Origin: Paenibacillus ehimensis NBRC 15659
GTDB taxonomy: Bacteria; Bacillota; Bacilli; Paenibacillales; NBRC-103111
Direction of reading: 5' to 3'
DNA: 62,640 nucleotides
NCBI RefSeq assembly: GCF_004000785.1
Contig: NZ_BILX01000037.1
Location: forward strand, 1-62,640
The position numbers and the translations under genes were made by a program. The notes beneath the pieces are model-generated. The model ran no database searches, was not told where the DNA came from, and saw only the letters and a list, made by a program, of their open reading frames with translations. Below are positions 51,507-61,003 of the stretch, in pieces; within the stretch, counting starts at the first letter, position 1, and every line of letters begins with the position of its first letter.

Positions 51507-53138
51507 TTATTCAGGCTTAGGCTTGCCAAGCGGAACTTTCCAGTCGACAGACGTGTTTTTTTTGAGTACATCCGGGTTCTCCAAAGTAATTGTCTCCGGC
51601 ATCTTGTCCAGATCTTCAATGTGAATTACTTTTCGGAACTTATAATTTCCGTTTTCATCCTGTTCGCGCCTTGTGTAATCGAAACTCTTCCAATCTTGAT
51701 TGTTCACCTTGATGTTCCAATCAAATAACTCAACCGTTTCTTTGTCCAATATGCCTTCCATCTCTAGGTAGACACCCTTAGCAGAAGTACGCATATCCTG
51801 ATACGGTTCCGTTTCTCCGAATACCTTCCTAACGGTATTTCTTGGCAGTGGTCTGAAGCTATCATCCGTTTTTAATTCCACTTTCGTTATCTTTAACGTT
51901 TTTCCCTCCCCCAGATCAATCACCTGCGGCATTCGGGATACGGCCTGCGGGTCTATCGTAATCGTTTGTTGAAGGGACTCCGACCAATAATAGGCCGTTA
52001 ATTCAAAGGTGAGGTCTTCATCCTCTTCGAATCGTTTGAATTGAGTACCGGCATGTCCTAGTATCTCGTTCTCATCGCCGGATGCTATCAGGTTCTTATT
52101 TTGAACTCTTGAAGGATCTTTGGCAGCCACAACCTCTCCTTTCTTGTTCTTTACTTGGTATCCATAGTTTCCCCTGCCGTCGATGCTTGTGATGATCTGG
52201 GAGATTGCATTGATCGATTGCCACCCTATGAGATGAAAAGCCGGTCTGCCCGGCGTCTGATATGTTTTATTTAGCACAACGAGATTCGATTTTTGTTTCA
52301 GCTCCTTGACATTGATAGGAGCGGTCAAATGCCACTTGCCCGGTTTGCCGTCGACCCGGTTCAAATCAAAGTGGACGATAACCTGCTCCGGCAGCTTCTC
52401 GAACGTTTCGTCGTCTAAAGAAATATTCAATATGCTGATAGGAATGCTGTCAATCTGAGGATGTATGCCAGAGTACGAAACTTTGGAACGATCAATAATT
52501 CGGTTTCCTTTCTCGTCTGTAACATATACGTCGTTTTTGTTCGAATTTTCGAGATTGTATTTGTGAAACTGATGTTCCGACGAACCCGACACGATGTTAA
52601 AACTGAACGCTTCGCCCGGGACGTCAAGCGGAAGATGCTTTCCATCTTTGATAAATTCCATTTCAAGTGAAATGACCTTCGGATTGATCACGGCCCGCTT
52701 TACTTTGAACACGATGTCCTGATCCTTCGTCTCGGCTTGAAGATTCAGCAGCGATTGCACGTACGATGCGAACGTCGGCGAAGTGTAGGCGCCGATGGAT
52801 ATCGCGAGGGCCAAGCCGGCGGCGGTGACAACCATTTTTTTCTTCATACTGCCCCTCCAACATGTATTTAAGATGAGATCGATCGTTTTCAATTTCGGTT
52901 CGGTCTTGTTCTCCGCAGCTTTGCTGGAGATTGCTTCCATGATTTCGTTCGTGAACGAGTCCGGCAAAGGAGGAGCGTCGCCTAAGGCGTCGTAGGCGGC
53001 AAAATCGCTCATGCAGCTTTCAACCGCCATTCGGCAAGCGGAACACGCTGCGAGGTGACTGTCCATCTGCTGCCGCTCCTGCAGGGGGACTTCCCCGTCC
53101 AGATATGCCATCATTTGTTCAAATATCAAGCATTTCAT
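51507..53138 (-). CDS. Anti-sigma factor with zinc finger and DUF4179
   Basis: A 543-residue membrane protein. Residues 1-40 form a zf-HC2 anti-sigma domain with HLAACSAC (H-x3-C-x2-C). A single membrane helix lies at about 115-135 (MVVTAAGLALAISIGAY), followed by DUF4179 and a long extracellular beta-rich sensor part. ATG 53138 follows AAGGAGG by 8 bases and overlaps the sigma gene by 20 bases, so the two are made together. It should hold the ECF sigma factor at the membrane until a surface signal releases it. Confidence 0.9.
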   Translation of the reverse strand: MKCLIFEQMMAYLDGEVPLQERQQMDSHLAACSACRMAVESCMSDFAAYDALGDAPPLPDSFTNEIMEAISSKAAENKTEPKLKTIDLILNTCWRGSMKKKMVVTAAGLALAISIGAYTSPTFASYVQSLLNLQAETKDQDIVFKVKRAVINPKVISLEMEFIKDGKHLPLDVPGEAFSFNIVSGSSEHQFHKYNLENSNKNDVYVTDEKGNRIIDRSKVSYSGIHPQIDSIPISILNISLDDETFEKLPEQVIVHFDLNRVDGKPGKWHLTAPINVKELKQKSNLVVLNKTYQTPGRPAFHLIGWQSINAISQIITSIDGRGNYGYQVKNKKGEVVAAKDPSRVQNKNLIASGDENEILGHAGTQFKRFEEDEDLTFELTAYYWSESLQQTITIDPQAVSRMPQVIDLGEGKTLKITKVELKTDDSFRPLPRNTVRKVFGETEPYQDMRTSAKGVYLEMEGILDKETVELFDWNIKVNNQDWKSFDYTRREQDENGNYKFRKVIHIEDLDKMPETITLENPDVLKKNTSVDWKVPLGKPKPE

Positions 53139-53685
53139 GCAGACCGCCTCCTTGCTCGCTTGCCGTAAGGACTTCGCGCAGTTTTTTTCGGGCCCGGTAC
53201 AGGCGGACTTGCACTGTATCGGGAGGAAGCTCCAGCACCTCGCCAATTTCCTTATAGCTCAGCTCCTGGGTATGGCGAAGCAGCAGCACGGTACGGTAGC
53301 TCTCCGGCAAGGCCATGACCTGCTCCCGCAGGGAAGCCGCCTGCTCCTTGGCCAGACATATGCTTTCGGGCGTCAGGGTGTCCGCGAACTCCAGATCGTG
53401 GATCGGGACGCTCTTGACCGGTTTCCGGCGCCGCAGCTCGTCGATGGCGCGGCAGTAGGCGATGCGATAGAGCCAGGTAAAAAATTGACTGGACCCTGTG
53501 AACGTGTCCAATTGGAAGTATGCCTTGATAAACACTTCCTGGGCTAAATCCTGAGCGTCTTGCGCTTCACCGAGCATCCGAAACAAAAAGACATAAATCC
53601 GGTGCTTGTATTTGTTGACGAGCCCGGCATAGGCTTCCTGCTCGCCCTGCCGCACGCGCTCGATAAGTGCCAGATCATCCTGCAT
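53119..53685 (-). CDS. ECF-type RNA polymerase sigma factor
   Basis: A 188-residue sigma-70 factor with only regions 2 and 4. Region 2 has DAQDLAQEVFIKAYFQLDTF and WLYRIAYCRAIDELRRR; region 4 has LPESYRTVLLLRHTQELSYK and TVQVRLYRARKKLRE. ATG 53685 follows GGAGG by 7 bases; the frame runs on to 53754. Its own promoter at 53739-53764 has an ECF look, suggesting autoregulation. The anti-sigma gene follows with overlap. Confidence 0.93.
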   Translation of the reverse strand: MQDDLALIERVRQGEQEAYAGLVNKYKHRIYVFLFRMLGEAQDAQDLAQEVFIKAYFQLDTFTGSSQFFTWLYRIAYCRAIDELRRRKPVKSVPIHDLEFADTLTPESICLAKEQAASLREQVMALPESYRTVLLLRHTQELSYKEIGEVLELPPDTVQVRLYRARKKLREVLTASEQGGGLHEMLDI

Positions 53686-53738
53686 GCAACATCCTCCAAT
53701 AACCAAAGCTTCGGTATGAGGCTCGTTCAATAGATTTA

Positions 53739-53764
53739 GACGGAAATTTTGCAATAATCTTACA
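53739..53764 (-). promoter_or_regulatory. ECF-type autoregulatory promoter
   Basis: On the minus strand TGTAAG and CGTC are spaced 16 bases apart, close to the TGTAAC / CGTC pattern of Bacillus ECF sigma factors, about 55 bases before the sigma gene. Confidence 0.55.
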
Positions 53765-53856
53765 CTGCTGTTGAAAAGAAAGGTTGTTTTTATGATGTGT
53801 ACACCGAAGCGCTATGTCAATTTATATTTTCATGTCAAAAAACATTACATAGCATC

Positions 53857-53885
53857 TTGTTTTTTTGGAGTGATGTTGTTAAAAT
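53857..53885 (+). promoter_or_regulatory. Promoter of the biotin carrier/5-oxoprolinase operon
   Basis: TTGTTT and TAAAAT are spaced 17 bases apart, 95 bases before the first gene. The candidate IclR operator lies just downstream. Confidence 0.5.
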
Positions 53886-53911
53886 CAAATTATTAAAAAA
53901 CGGAATTGAAA

Positions 53912-53927
53912 TTCCGAATTTCGGTAC
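53912..53927 (+). promoter_or_regulatory. Candidate IclR operator, copy 1
   Basis: TTCCGAATTTCGGTAC matches the palindrome at 61004-61019 in 13 of 16 bases. It also overlaps a second inverted repeat (CGGAATT-GA-AATTCCG, 53901-53916). Position about 25 bases after the -10 fits repression. Confidence 0.55.
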
Positions 53928-53979
53928 AACAAATTTTTGACTTATGATTTAGGCGAATTCATCCCAAGGAGATGGCAAC

Positions 53980-54480
53980 GTGTTTACCAAACAGGAGCTG
54001 CAAGAAATTATCGAATTGGTCGGCCGATCCCCCATACGGAAGTTTAAATACTCCGACGGAACGGCAAAACTATTGATAGTGAAAGACGACGCGTCCTTAT
54101 CGCCAAAAGCGGACAAACTCAGCCCGAAGCCGGCGGCAGAGCCCATGGCGGATCATGCGGAAGCTGCGGACGTGAAACCTTCATCCGGCGGCGTGCAGCC
54201 GGCCATGGCCGAAAAGAACGCGGACGCGGATGCCCCCAAGCTCATCGAGATTGTCGCGCCAACGATCGGCACGTTCTATGCGGCCGCCGAGCAGGGAGCG
54301 GCGCCTTATGTGCAGGTCGGAGACAAGGTAACTCCGGAGAAGGTCGTCTGCGTATTGGAGGCCATGAAGCTGTTTACGGAAGTATCGGCCAAGGTATCGG
54401 GAGAAATCGTGGAGATTGTCGTCGAGAACGGGCAATTCGTGGAATACGGACAGCCGCTCTTTATCGTCAAACCCGAGTAA
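53980..54480 (+). CDS. accB: Biotin carboxyl carrier protein (AccB-like)
   Basis: A 166-residue carrier. It has the AccB N-terminus ([20 protein letters not shown]), a disordered Ala/Pro linker and a biotinyl domain with [16 protein letters not shown], where Lys130 of EAMKL takes biotin. GTG 53980 follows CAAGGAG by 8 bases. It heads an operon with a biotin carboxylase and 5-oxoprolinase subunits, so it is probably a second, pathway-specific copy and not the fatty-acid enzyme. That is inference from context. Confidence 0.92.
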   Translation: MFTKQELQEIIELVGRSPIRKFKYSDGTAKLLIVKDDASLSPKADKLSPKPAAEPMADHAEAADVKPSSGGVQPAMAEKNADADAPKLIEIVAPTIGTFYAAAEQGAAPYVQVGDKVTPEKVVCVLEAMKLFTEVSAKVSGEIVEIVVENGQFVEYGQPLFIVKPE

Positions 54481-54514
54481 TCGCGTGAACCAAACGGATG
54501 GAAGGGAGTACCTC

Positions 54515-55891
54515 ATGTTTAAGAAAGTGTTGATTGCCAATCGCGGAGAAATCGCCGTTCGCATTATCAGGGCTTGTAAAGAACTGGATATGAAAACGGT
54601 TGCGGTTTACTCCCAAGCGGACAAGTCTTCTTTGCATGTGAGCATGGCGGATGAAGCCTACTGTATCGGGCCGACGGCCGCCAAGGACAGCTATTTGAAT
54701 GTGGCCCGTCTGATCGCCGTTGCTTTGCATGCGGGTGCCGACGCCATTCATCCCGGCTACGGATTCCTGTCTGAAAATGCCGATTTTGCGGAGACGTGCG
54801 AAGAATACGACATCGCGTTTATCGGACCGGACGCGGAAGCGATCCGCAAGATGGGCGACAAAGCCGTGGCCAAAGAAACGATGCGGCAGGCAGGCGTTCC
54901 GGTCGTTCCGGGCACGGACGGCATCATCGACCGGGTGGACGACGCGCTTCGGATGGCGGCCGAAATCGGTTATCCGGTCATCGTGAAAGCAACCGCCGGC
55001 GGCGGCGGGAAAGGGATGAGGGTGGCCCAGGACGAAAAGCAGCTGGCCGAGGTCATCCAGCAAGCGCGTAAAGAAGCGGACGCGGCTTTCGGCAATTCGG
55101 GCGTCTATCTGGAGAAATACTTGGAAGGCCCGAGGCACGTCGAAGTGCAAATTATGGCCGACCAAGAGGGCCAGGTCGTCTATCTTGGCGAGAGGGACTG
55201 TTCGATTCAACGACGCCATCAGAAGCTGGTGGAAGAGGCGCCGTCCCCTGCGATCGACGCCGGGTTGCGGGAGCGAATGGGCGCTGCGGCCGTCGCCGCC
55301 GCCAAAGCGGTCCATTATCGTGGCGCAGGCACCGTGGAATTTCTTCTGGACCGGCACGGGCGGTTCTACTTTATGGAAATGAACACGCGCATTCAAGTCG
55401 AGCATCCGGTTACGGAAATGGTCACAGGGATCGACCTTATCAAAGAACAGTTGACCGTGGCGGCAGGCTGTCCGCTTTCGTTCCGGCAAGAGGACATCCG
55501 CATCAACGGATGGGCGATCGAATGCCGCATCAATGCCGAGAATCCGGCTCAAGATTTCATGCCCTCGCCGGGCAAAGTTACGGCTTACACTCCTCCGGGG
55601 GGCTTCGGTGTCCGGGTTGACAGCTCGGTGTATGCCGGCTGCCAGATTACGCCGTTCTACGATTCCATGGTCGCGAAGCTTATTGTTTGGGGCAAAGACC
55701 GCCAGGATGCCATCCGCAGAATGAGAAGGGCCTTGGACGAGTTTGTAATCGACGGGATCAAAACGACGATTCCGTTCCATCAGCAGCTGATGGAGCATGA
55801 GACGTTCGTATCGGGCGATTTTGACACGAAGTTTCTGGAAACGCATGTAATCCTAATCCAGCCGGACCGAACCGCGAACGAACATCGATGA
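54515..55891 (+). CDS. accC: Biotin carboxylase (AccC-like)
   Basis: A 458-residue ATP-grasp enzyme that carboxylates biotin on the carrier using ATP and bicarbonate. Motifs: [20 protein letters not shown] at the start, GGGGKGMR, the catalytic [16 protein letters not shown] and FMPSPGKV. Length is normal for AccC (about 450). ATG 54515 follows GAAGGGAG. It overlaps the ATG of the next frame region and lies in the pxp operon; no carboxyltransferase AccA/AccD genes are nearby, leaving PxpB/PxpC as the possible partner. Confidence 0.94.
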   Translation: MFKKVLIANRGEIAVRIIRACKELDMKTVAVYSQADKSSLHVSMADEAYCIGPTAAKDSYLNVARLIAVALHAGADAIHPGYGFLSENADFAETCEEYDIAFIGPDAEAIRKMGDKAVAKETMRQAGVPVVPGTDGIIDRVDDALRMAAEIGYPVIVKATAGGGGKGMRVAQDEKQLAEVIQQARKEADAAFGNSGVYLEKYLEGPRHVEVQIMADQEGQVVYLGERDCSIQRRHQKLVEEAPSPAIDAGLRERMGAAAVAAAKAVHYRGAGTVEFLLDRHGRFYFMEMNTRIQVEHPVTEMVTGIDLIKEQLTVAAGCPLSFRQEDIRINGWAIECRINAENPAQDFMPSPGKVTAYTPPGGFGVRVDSSVYAGCQITPFYDSMVAKLIVWGKDRQDAIRRMRRALDEFVIDGIKTTIPFHQQLMEHETFVSGDFDTKFLETHVILIQPDRTANEHR

Positions 55892-55905
55892 AAAGAGGTG
55901 GCAGC

Positions 55906-56676
55906 ATGCCTGATATACAGCGCGAAGAGCGGATGGAGCCGGAAATATATCCGCTGGGCGATGCTGCGGCTTCCGTCCAATTGGGCAGCGGCATCGATCC
56001 GAAGACGCACCGCCAAGTACAAGCTCTGGCCGCCTATCTTGAGCGGCATCCGTTTCCAGGGCTGATCGAAATCGTTCCGGCCTTTGTGACGGTTACCGTT
56101 TTTTACGATCCCTTGAAGCTGTGCGACCCGGTGACGGGGGAAAGCTGCAGAACACGAGGCGGCAGCGGGTTCCGCTCCCCGTACGAGATCATCCGAGGCA
56201 TCATCAAGCGGGCGGCCGCTAATTTGGAAAATACCTTTGAAAGCGCTTCGAATATCGTGCATATTCCTGTATGCTACGGAGGCGATCTGGGTCCGGATTT
56301 GAACAGCGTCGCCGAATACCACGGACTGACTCCCGAGGAAGTCATCGAAATCCATTCGTCTCAAGATTACTTGGTCTACATGATCGGATTCGCTCCGGGC
56401 TTTCCTTACTTGGGCGGGTTGTCCGAACGCCTCGCCACACCGCGTCGAAGCACGCCGCGGCTGCATATTGAGCCGGGTACGGTCGGCATCGGAGGAAACC
56501 AGACCGGGATCTATCCGATTTCCACACCGGGAGGATGGCAGCTTATCGGAAGAACGCCGCTGCCGTTATTTCGTCCCGGTCATCCTTCACCCAGTTTGTT
56601 GAAGGCGGGAGATATCGTGCGGTTCCAACCGATCGGGCTGAAACAATACCAAGAGTGGAGAGAGGACAGCACATGA
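55906..56676 (+). CDS. pxpB: 5-oxoprolinase subunit PxpB (KipI family)
   Basis: A 256-residue AHS1-domain protein: IYPLGDAAASVQLGSGIDP, IVHIPVCYGGDLGPDL, and YMIGFAPGFPYLGGLSERLA, TPRRSTPR. ATG 55906 follows AAGAGGTGG; ATG 55888, overlapping the accC stop, is a possible alternative. With PxpC and PxpA it forms the ATP-dependent 5-oxoprolinase that turns pyroglutamate into glutamate. The same AHS1/AHS2 fold serves as the carboxyltransferase part of urea carboxylase, which matters beside BCCP and BC genes. Confidence 0.94.
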   Translation: MPDIQREERMEPEIYPLGDAAASVQLGSGIDPKTHRQVQALAAYLERHPFPGLIEIVPAFVTVTVFYDPLKLCDPVTGESCRTRGGSGFRSPYEIIRGIIKRAAANLENTFESASNIVHIPVCYGGDLGPDLNSVAEYHGLTPEEVIEIHSSQDYLVYMIGFAPGFPYLGGLSERLATPRRSTPRLHIEPGTVGIGGNQTGIYPISTPGGWQLIGRTPLPLFRPGHPSPSLLKAGDIVRFQPIGLKQYQEWREDST

Positions 56677-57689
56677 GCATACAGATCGTCAATCCGGGAC
56701 TCTTGACCACCATACAGGATAAAGGGCGGTTCGGCTTTCAGCAGCAGGGGGTTATTGTAAGCGGGGCCATGGATTCGTTTGCGCTCCGTGCGGCGAATGT
56801 GCTGGTCGGCAATGAAGAGAACGCAGCCGCCTTGGAAGTCACGTTAATGGGAACGAGCATCCGCTTTGAAGCCGACTCGCTCATTTCCATTTGCGGCGGA
56901 AATCTTTCGCCTGTCATCGAAGGAGAGCCGGTTCCTTTATGGAGGCCTCTTCTGATCAAAGAAGGCGCCACGCTCGAATTCGGGGCGTGCCGCTCGGGCG
57001 CCCGCGCTTATGTGGCAGTAGCGGGCGGAATCGATGTTCCGCTGGTGATGCACAGCCGCAGCACCTATCTTCGGGCGGGAATCGGAGGGCACGAAGGGAG
57101 AGCCTTGAAGGCCGGCGACCGGCTTGGCTTCGGCCCGCCTTCCGAATCGGCGGAGGGCTACCTGAAAGCCCGGCAGGCCGCTTCCGCGCTCCGTGCAGGG
57201 AGGTGGCTGGCGGCGGAATGGTTTGTGGGGAGCGAGTCGCTGCCCGCCTATGCCAAAGATCCCGTAATCCGGGTGATCCGGGGGCGGGAATACGATTCTT
57301 TTACGGAGGAGAGCCAGACCGCGTTTGTCACCCGGCCCTTCCGGATTACGCCGCAGTCGGACCGGATGGGCTACAGGCTTCAAGGGGAGACGCTGGCTTT
57401 GAAGGAATCGCTGGAGACACTTTCTGAAGCGGTTTCATTCGGTACCGTGCAGGTGCCGCCCGAAGGGAATCCGATTGTATTGATGGCAGACCGGCAAACC
57501 ATCGGAGGCTATCCAAGAATCGCTCAGGTGATCACGACGGATCTTCCCGTGTTGGCCCAAGCCAAGCCCGGGGACAGCATCCGTTTCGCCGAGGTGTCTT
57601 TGCAGGAGGCGCAAGAGCTTCACATTCGGAGAGAGCTGGAATTCGAACGGTTGACCAGGGCGATAAAGCTTTATTTGAAAGCCCGGTGA
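56673..57689 (+). CDS. pxpC: 5-oxoprolinase subunit PxpC (KipA family)
   Basis: A 338-residue AHS2-domain protein: VNPGLLTTIQDKGRFGFQQQ, GAMDSFALRAANVLVGN, YVAVAGGIDVP and VPPEGNPIVLMADRQTIGGY. ATG 56673 overlaps the pxpB stop (ATGA) and follows GAGAGAGGAC. The long frame back to 56535 lies inside pxpB. It works with PxpB and PxpA on 5-oxoproline. Confidence 0.94.
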   Translation: MSIQIVNPGLLTTIQDKGRFGFQQQGVIVSGAMDSFALRAANVLVGNEENAAALEVTLMGTSIRFEADSLISICGGNLSPVIEGEPVPLWRPLLIKEGATLEFGACRSGARAYVAVAGGIDVPLVMHSRSTYLRAGIGGHEGRALKAGDRLGFGPPSESAEGYLKARQAASALRAGRWLAAEWFVGSESLPAYAKDPVIRVIRGREYDSFTEESQTAFVTRPFRITPQSDRMGYRLQGETLALKESLETLSEAVSFGTVQVPPEGNPIVLMADRQTIGGYPRIAQVITTDLPVLAQAKPGDSIRFAEVSLQEAQELHIRRELEFERLTRAIKLYLKAR

Positions 57690-57754
57690 ATGACGCGCGG
57701 CGTGCGATTCGCAAAGCGTGATATTTGCCGAAATTTGAAAGGAGGCGGCAGCCC

Positions 57755-58528
57755 ATGTATGTAGTGGATTTGAATTGTGATCTCGGAGAAAGCTTCGGGG
57801 CTTATAAGCAGGGGAACGACGAGGAAATGCTGTCGTTAGTGACGTCGGTCAACATCGCTTGCGGCTTCCACGCCGGAGATCCCGGCACGATGCGGAAAAC
57901 GGTCAAGTCTGCGCTTGAAAAAAAGGTCGCCATCGGCGCTCATCCGGGGCTTCCGGACCTCATCGGCTTCGGCCGCCGGAATATGGAGATCTCGCCGCAG
58001 GAAGCGTACGATATGGTCGTTTACCAAATCGGGGCGCTGAACGGCTTCGTCCAGGCGGAGGGCGGCGTGATGCGTCACGTCAAGCCGCACGGGGCATTAT
58101 ACAATATGGCGGCTCGAAATGCCAAGCTGGCCGAGGCGATTGCGGAGGCCGTTTATCAAGTCAATCCGCAGCTGATTTTGTACGGCCTGTCCGGAAGCGA
58201 GCTGATTCGCGCGGGAGCCAAGCGCGGCTTGCTGACGGCAAGCGAAGTGTTTGCCGACCGCACCTATCAATCGGACGGAAGCCTGACTCCGCGCAGCCAG
58301 CCGGACGCCTTGATCAGCGAGCCGTCGACGGCCGTAAAGCAAATTATGAACATGGTGAAGGCAGGAACCGTAAGATCGCAGCAGGGGACGGAGGTTCCCA
58401 TCCTAGCCGAAACGATCTGTATCCATGGCGACGGGAAGCATGCCGTGGAGTTCGCCCGGGGGATTCGGGACATGCTCCAAGCCGAAGGAATTACGCTAGT
58501 GCCGGTTCACGATAACCGCAACATCTAA
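57755..58528 (+). CDS. pxpA: 5-oxoprolinase subunit PxpA (LamB/YcsF family)
   Basis: A 257-residue LamB/YcsF protein: [60 protein letters not shown] and [16 protein letters not shown] 57755 follows GAAAGGAGG. It is the third subunit of 5-oxoprolinase, here the last enzyme gene before the transporter pair. Confidence 0.95.
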   Translation: MYVVDLNCDLGESFGAYKQGNDEEMLSLVTSVNIACGFHAGDPGTMRKTVKSALEKKVAIGAHPGLPDLIGFGRRNMEISPQEAYDMVVYQIGALNGFVQAEGGVMRHVKPHGALYNMAARNAKLAEAIAEAVYQVNPQLILYGLSGSELIRAGAKRGLLTASEVFADRTYQSDGSLTPRSQPDALISEPSTAVKQIMNMVKAGTVRSQQGTEVPILAETICIHGDGKHAVEFARGIRDMLQAEGITLVPVHDNRNI

Positions 58529-58543
58529 GGGAGGAATAGATTT

Positions 58544-59266
58544 ATGTTGACGCTGCTTGGAGTCCTGATCGTCATTGTCGGCTTCGCCCTGCGCTTTAAC
58601 CCGCTGCTTGTCGTTTGCGCAGCCGGGATTGTAACGGGGGTTGCCGGCCATCTGTCTATCGGTGAAATTTTGACGACCTTCGGCAATGCTTTCGTTTCTA
58701 ACCGCTACTTGTCCTTGTTTATCCTCACGCTGCCGGTCGTCGGACTGCTGGAACGTTACGGTCTGAAGGAGCAGTCGCAGCAGCTGATTGGCAAAATTAA
58801 AGCGGCCACGACAGGCCGGCTGCTGCTGGTTTACCTGTTTATCCGCCAGGCGACCGCGGCCATCGGGCTGACAAGCCTCGGCGGACACGCCCAGATGGTT
58901 CGTCCGCTTGTTTCACCGATGGCCGAAGGCGCGGCTGCGCATAAGCACGGGCCTTTGCCCAAACACGTTTCCGACCGCATCAAAGCTCATTCCGCATCGA
59001 CGGACAATGTGGGCCTGTTTTTCGGAGAGGACGTATTTATCGCTTTCGGCGCCGTATTGCTGATCCAAGGCTTCTTGGCGCAGAATGGCGTTCATGTGGA
59101 GCCTCTGCACGTTTCCTTATGGGGGATCCCGACGGCGATCGCGGCTTTTGTGATTCATGGCATAAGGCTGTATCTGCTGGATCGCAAAATCAAGCAGCTC
59201 ATCGATTCGGAACCGTCCGACTCGTCCGAAGTAACCTTGGAAGAGGTGCAAAGCCATGCTCGTTAA
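58544..59266 (+). CDS. 5-oxoproline transporter subunit, DUF969
   Basis: A 240-residue membrane protein with about six helices: LTLLGVLIVIVGFALRFNPL, NRYLSLFILTLPVVGLLERY and FIRQATAAIGLTSLGGHAQM. DUF969 and DUF979 proteins occur together beside pxp genes and are regarded as a two-part pyroglutamate carrier. ATG 58544 follows GGGAGG. It overlaps the DUF979 gene by 11 bases. Confidence 0.9.
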   Translation: MLTLLGVLIVIVGFALRFNPLLVVCAAGIVTGVAGHLSIGEILTTFGNAFVSNRYLSLFILTLPVVGLLERYGLKEQSQQLIGKIKAATTGRLLLVYLFIRQATAAIGLTSLGGHAQMVRPLVSPMAEGAAAHKHGPLPKHVSDRIKAHSASTDNVGLFFGEDVFIAFGAVLLIQGFLAQNGVHVEPLHVSLWGIPTAIAAFVIHGIRLYLLDRKIKQLIDSEPSDSSEVTLEEVQSHAR

Positions 59267-60206
59267 TCTCGAATATATTTATTATGTTGCCGCGGTCTTT
59301 TTAGTCATTATCGCAGGTCTCAGCTTGAAGGATACGAGCAATCCGAAACGGCTGCTGACGGCGGCGTTTTGGGCGCTTTTCGCCGTATCCTTCGCATTCG
59401 GCAAGCTTATTCCTCCTATGTATATGGGGATTATCGTCATCGTCATGGCGGTCATTGCCGGCTTCGGCGGCGTGCGGGCGGGCAAGCATAAGCAAGCGTC
59501 GGATGAAGAGCGGGCGGCTTCGGCAGCGAAATATAAAAACAAGCTGTTCCTGCCGATTCTGATGATCCCGCTCCTCACGCTGATCGGGGCTACCCTGCTC
59601 AAGGATGTGACGATCGGCGGCTTGCGGCTGCTGGACAAGTCCAACGTGACGCTGGCCAGCCTTGGCGTAGCGTGTGTGCTGGCATACATCGCGGCCATAG
59701 CGCTGACCAAACAAAATAGCATTGTGCCCGTGAAGGAATCGCGGCGCTTGCTCGATTCCATCGGATGGGCTGCCGTGCTTCCTCAAACGCTCGCCAGCTT
59801 GGGAGCGCTGTTCTCGGCCGCAGGGGTCGGCAAAGTGATCGCGGAGTTGGTCGGTTCTTCCATTCCGGTGGACAACCGTCTGCTCGTCGTAGCCGCCTAT
59901 TCGATCGGGATGGCCCTATTCACAATGATCATGGGCAACGCTTTCGCCGCGTTCCCGGTCATGACGGCCGGCATCGGTCTTCCGCTGCTCGTAGGCATGC
60001 ATGGGGCCAACCCGGCGATCATGTCCGCCATCGGCATGCTGTCGGGTTACTGCGGGACGCTGATGACCCCAATGGGTGCCAACTTTAACATCGTGCCGGC
60101 CGCGTTGCTCGACCTGCCCAAGTATAGTGTCATCAAGGCCCAAGTGCCGACAGCTCTGATCTTGTTGGCGGCTAATATCGTACTGATGTATGTGCTCGCT
60201 TTTTAG
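59256..60206 (+). CDS. 5-oxoproline transporter subunit, DUF979
   Basis: A 316-residue membrane protein with eight to ten helices: YIYYVAAVFLVIIAGLSLKD at the start, LGALFSAAGVGKVIAELVGS and SAIGMLSGYCGTLMTPMGAN near the end. ATG 59256 follows GAAGAGGTG inside the end of the DUF969 gene. It completes the transporter and is the last gene of the operon; the IclR gene converges 22 bases away. Confidence 0.92.
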   Translation: MLVNLEYIYYVAAVFLVIIAGLSLKDTSNPKRLLTAAFWALFAVSFAFGKLIPPMYMGIIVIVMAVIAGFGGVRAGKHKQASDEERAASAAKYKNKLFLPILMIPLLTLIGATLLKDVTIGGLRLLDKSNVTLASLGVACVLAYIAAIALTKQNSIVPVKESRRLLDSIGWAAVLPQTLASLGALFSAAGVGKVIAELVGSSIPVDNRLLVVAAYSIGMALFTMIMGNAFAAFPVMTAGIGLPLLVGMHGANPAIMSAIGMLSGYCGTLMTPMGANFNIVPAALLDLPKYSVIKAQVPTALILLAANIVLMYVLAF

Positions 60207-60228
60207 CGGCTGTCCGTTGTATATCATG

Positions 60229-60987
60229 TCAATGCTCTAAATATCCCATATTTCTGGAAATCGCTTTACCCGCGGCGACGGTCTTCTCGATTAATTCCGG
60301 CAGACGCTGTTCGGTAAAGCGGTTTTCCAATCCGGAGATGCTTAGACCTGCAATCACTTGACCGCTATAATTATAAATAGGGACGGCTACGGCCGAAGTA
60401 AAATTGCGCAGCTCCGAATGACTGATCGTGTAGCCGCGCATTTTGGCTTCTTGAATCGTTTCGATAAGCTTCCGCTTATCGGTGATCGTGCCGTCCGCAT
60501 AGGCAACGAGCGGCGTTTCTTCAATATAGTTTTGCAGCTCCTGCTGCGGCATGAACGAGAGCAGAATCCGCGGACAGGCTCCGGCGTAAAGAGCGGCTCT
60601 GCGGCCGATTTGAGTGAACACCCTCACCGGCTGGGTTGTATCCACCTTCTCGATGTAGATCGCTTCGTTTCCTTCCCGGATGACGAGATTGGCCGCCTCT
60701 TCCACATCGTCCCGCAGCTGCTTCATGACCGGCAGGGCGATTTTTCGGATATCGAGACGCTCCTTGACCAACTGCCCGAATTGCAGGAACATGAAGCCAA
60801 GCTCGTATTTTCCTTCTGCGGTTTTGGCGAGCAGGCCCATTTCCTCCAGCGAGCCGATCATGCGGTGCACGGTTGTTTTTGCTTGTCCCGACAACGTGGA
60901 CATTTCCTGCAGGGATAGCTGTTCGTAGGTTAGAAAGAGATCCAGAATCTCCTTGGCTTTGACGACGGTTTTGTTCTTGTTCTGCAT
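60229..60987 (-). CDS. IclR-family transcriptional regulator
   Basis: A 252-residue regulator. The N-terminal HTH has LSLQEMSTLSGQAKTTVHRM and the C-terminal ligand domain has RRAALYAGACPRILLSFMPQ and IAGLSISGLENRFTEQRLPE. ATG 60987 follows GGAGG. It lies between the pxp operon and the divergent pcp gene, and a palindrome in that divergent gap recurs before the operon, so it probably controls both; pyroglutamate or a breakdown product would be the expected ligand. Confidence 0.93.
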   Translation of the reverse strand: MQNKNKTVVKAKEILDLFLTYEQLSLQEMSTLSGQAKTTVHRMIGSLEEMGLLAKTAEGKYELGFMFLQFGQLVKERLDIRKIALPVMKQLRDDVEEAANLVIREGNEAIYIEKVDTTQPVRVFTQIGRRAALYAGACPRILLSFMPQQELQNYIEETPLVAYADGTITDKRKLIETIQEAKMRGYTISHSELRNFTSAVAVPIYNYSGQVIAGLSISGLENRFTEQRLPELIEKTVAAGKAISRNMGYLEH

Positions 60988-61003
60988 GGCAACCTCCAAC
61001 TCA

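Noticed and set aside
54467..55846. Minus-strand open frame of 459 codons
   Set aside because: Antisense to biotin carboxylase, which has all family motifs.
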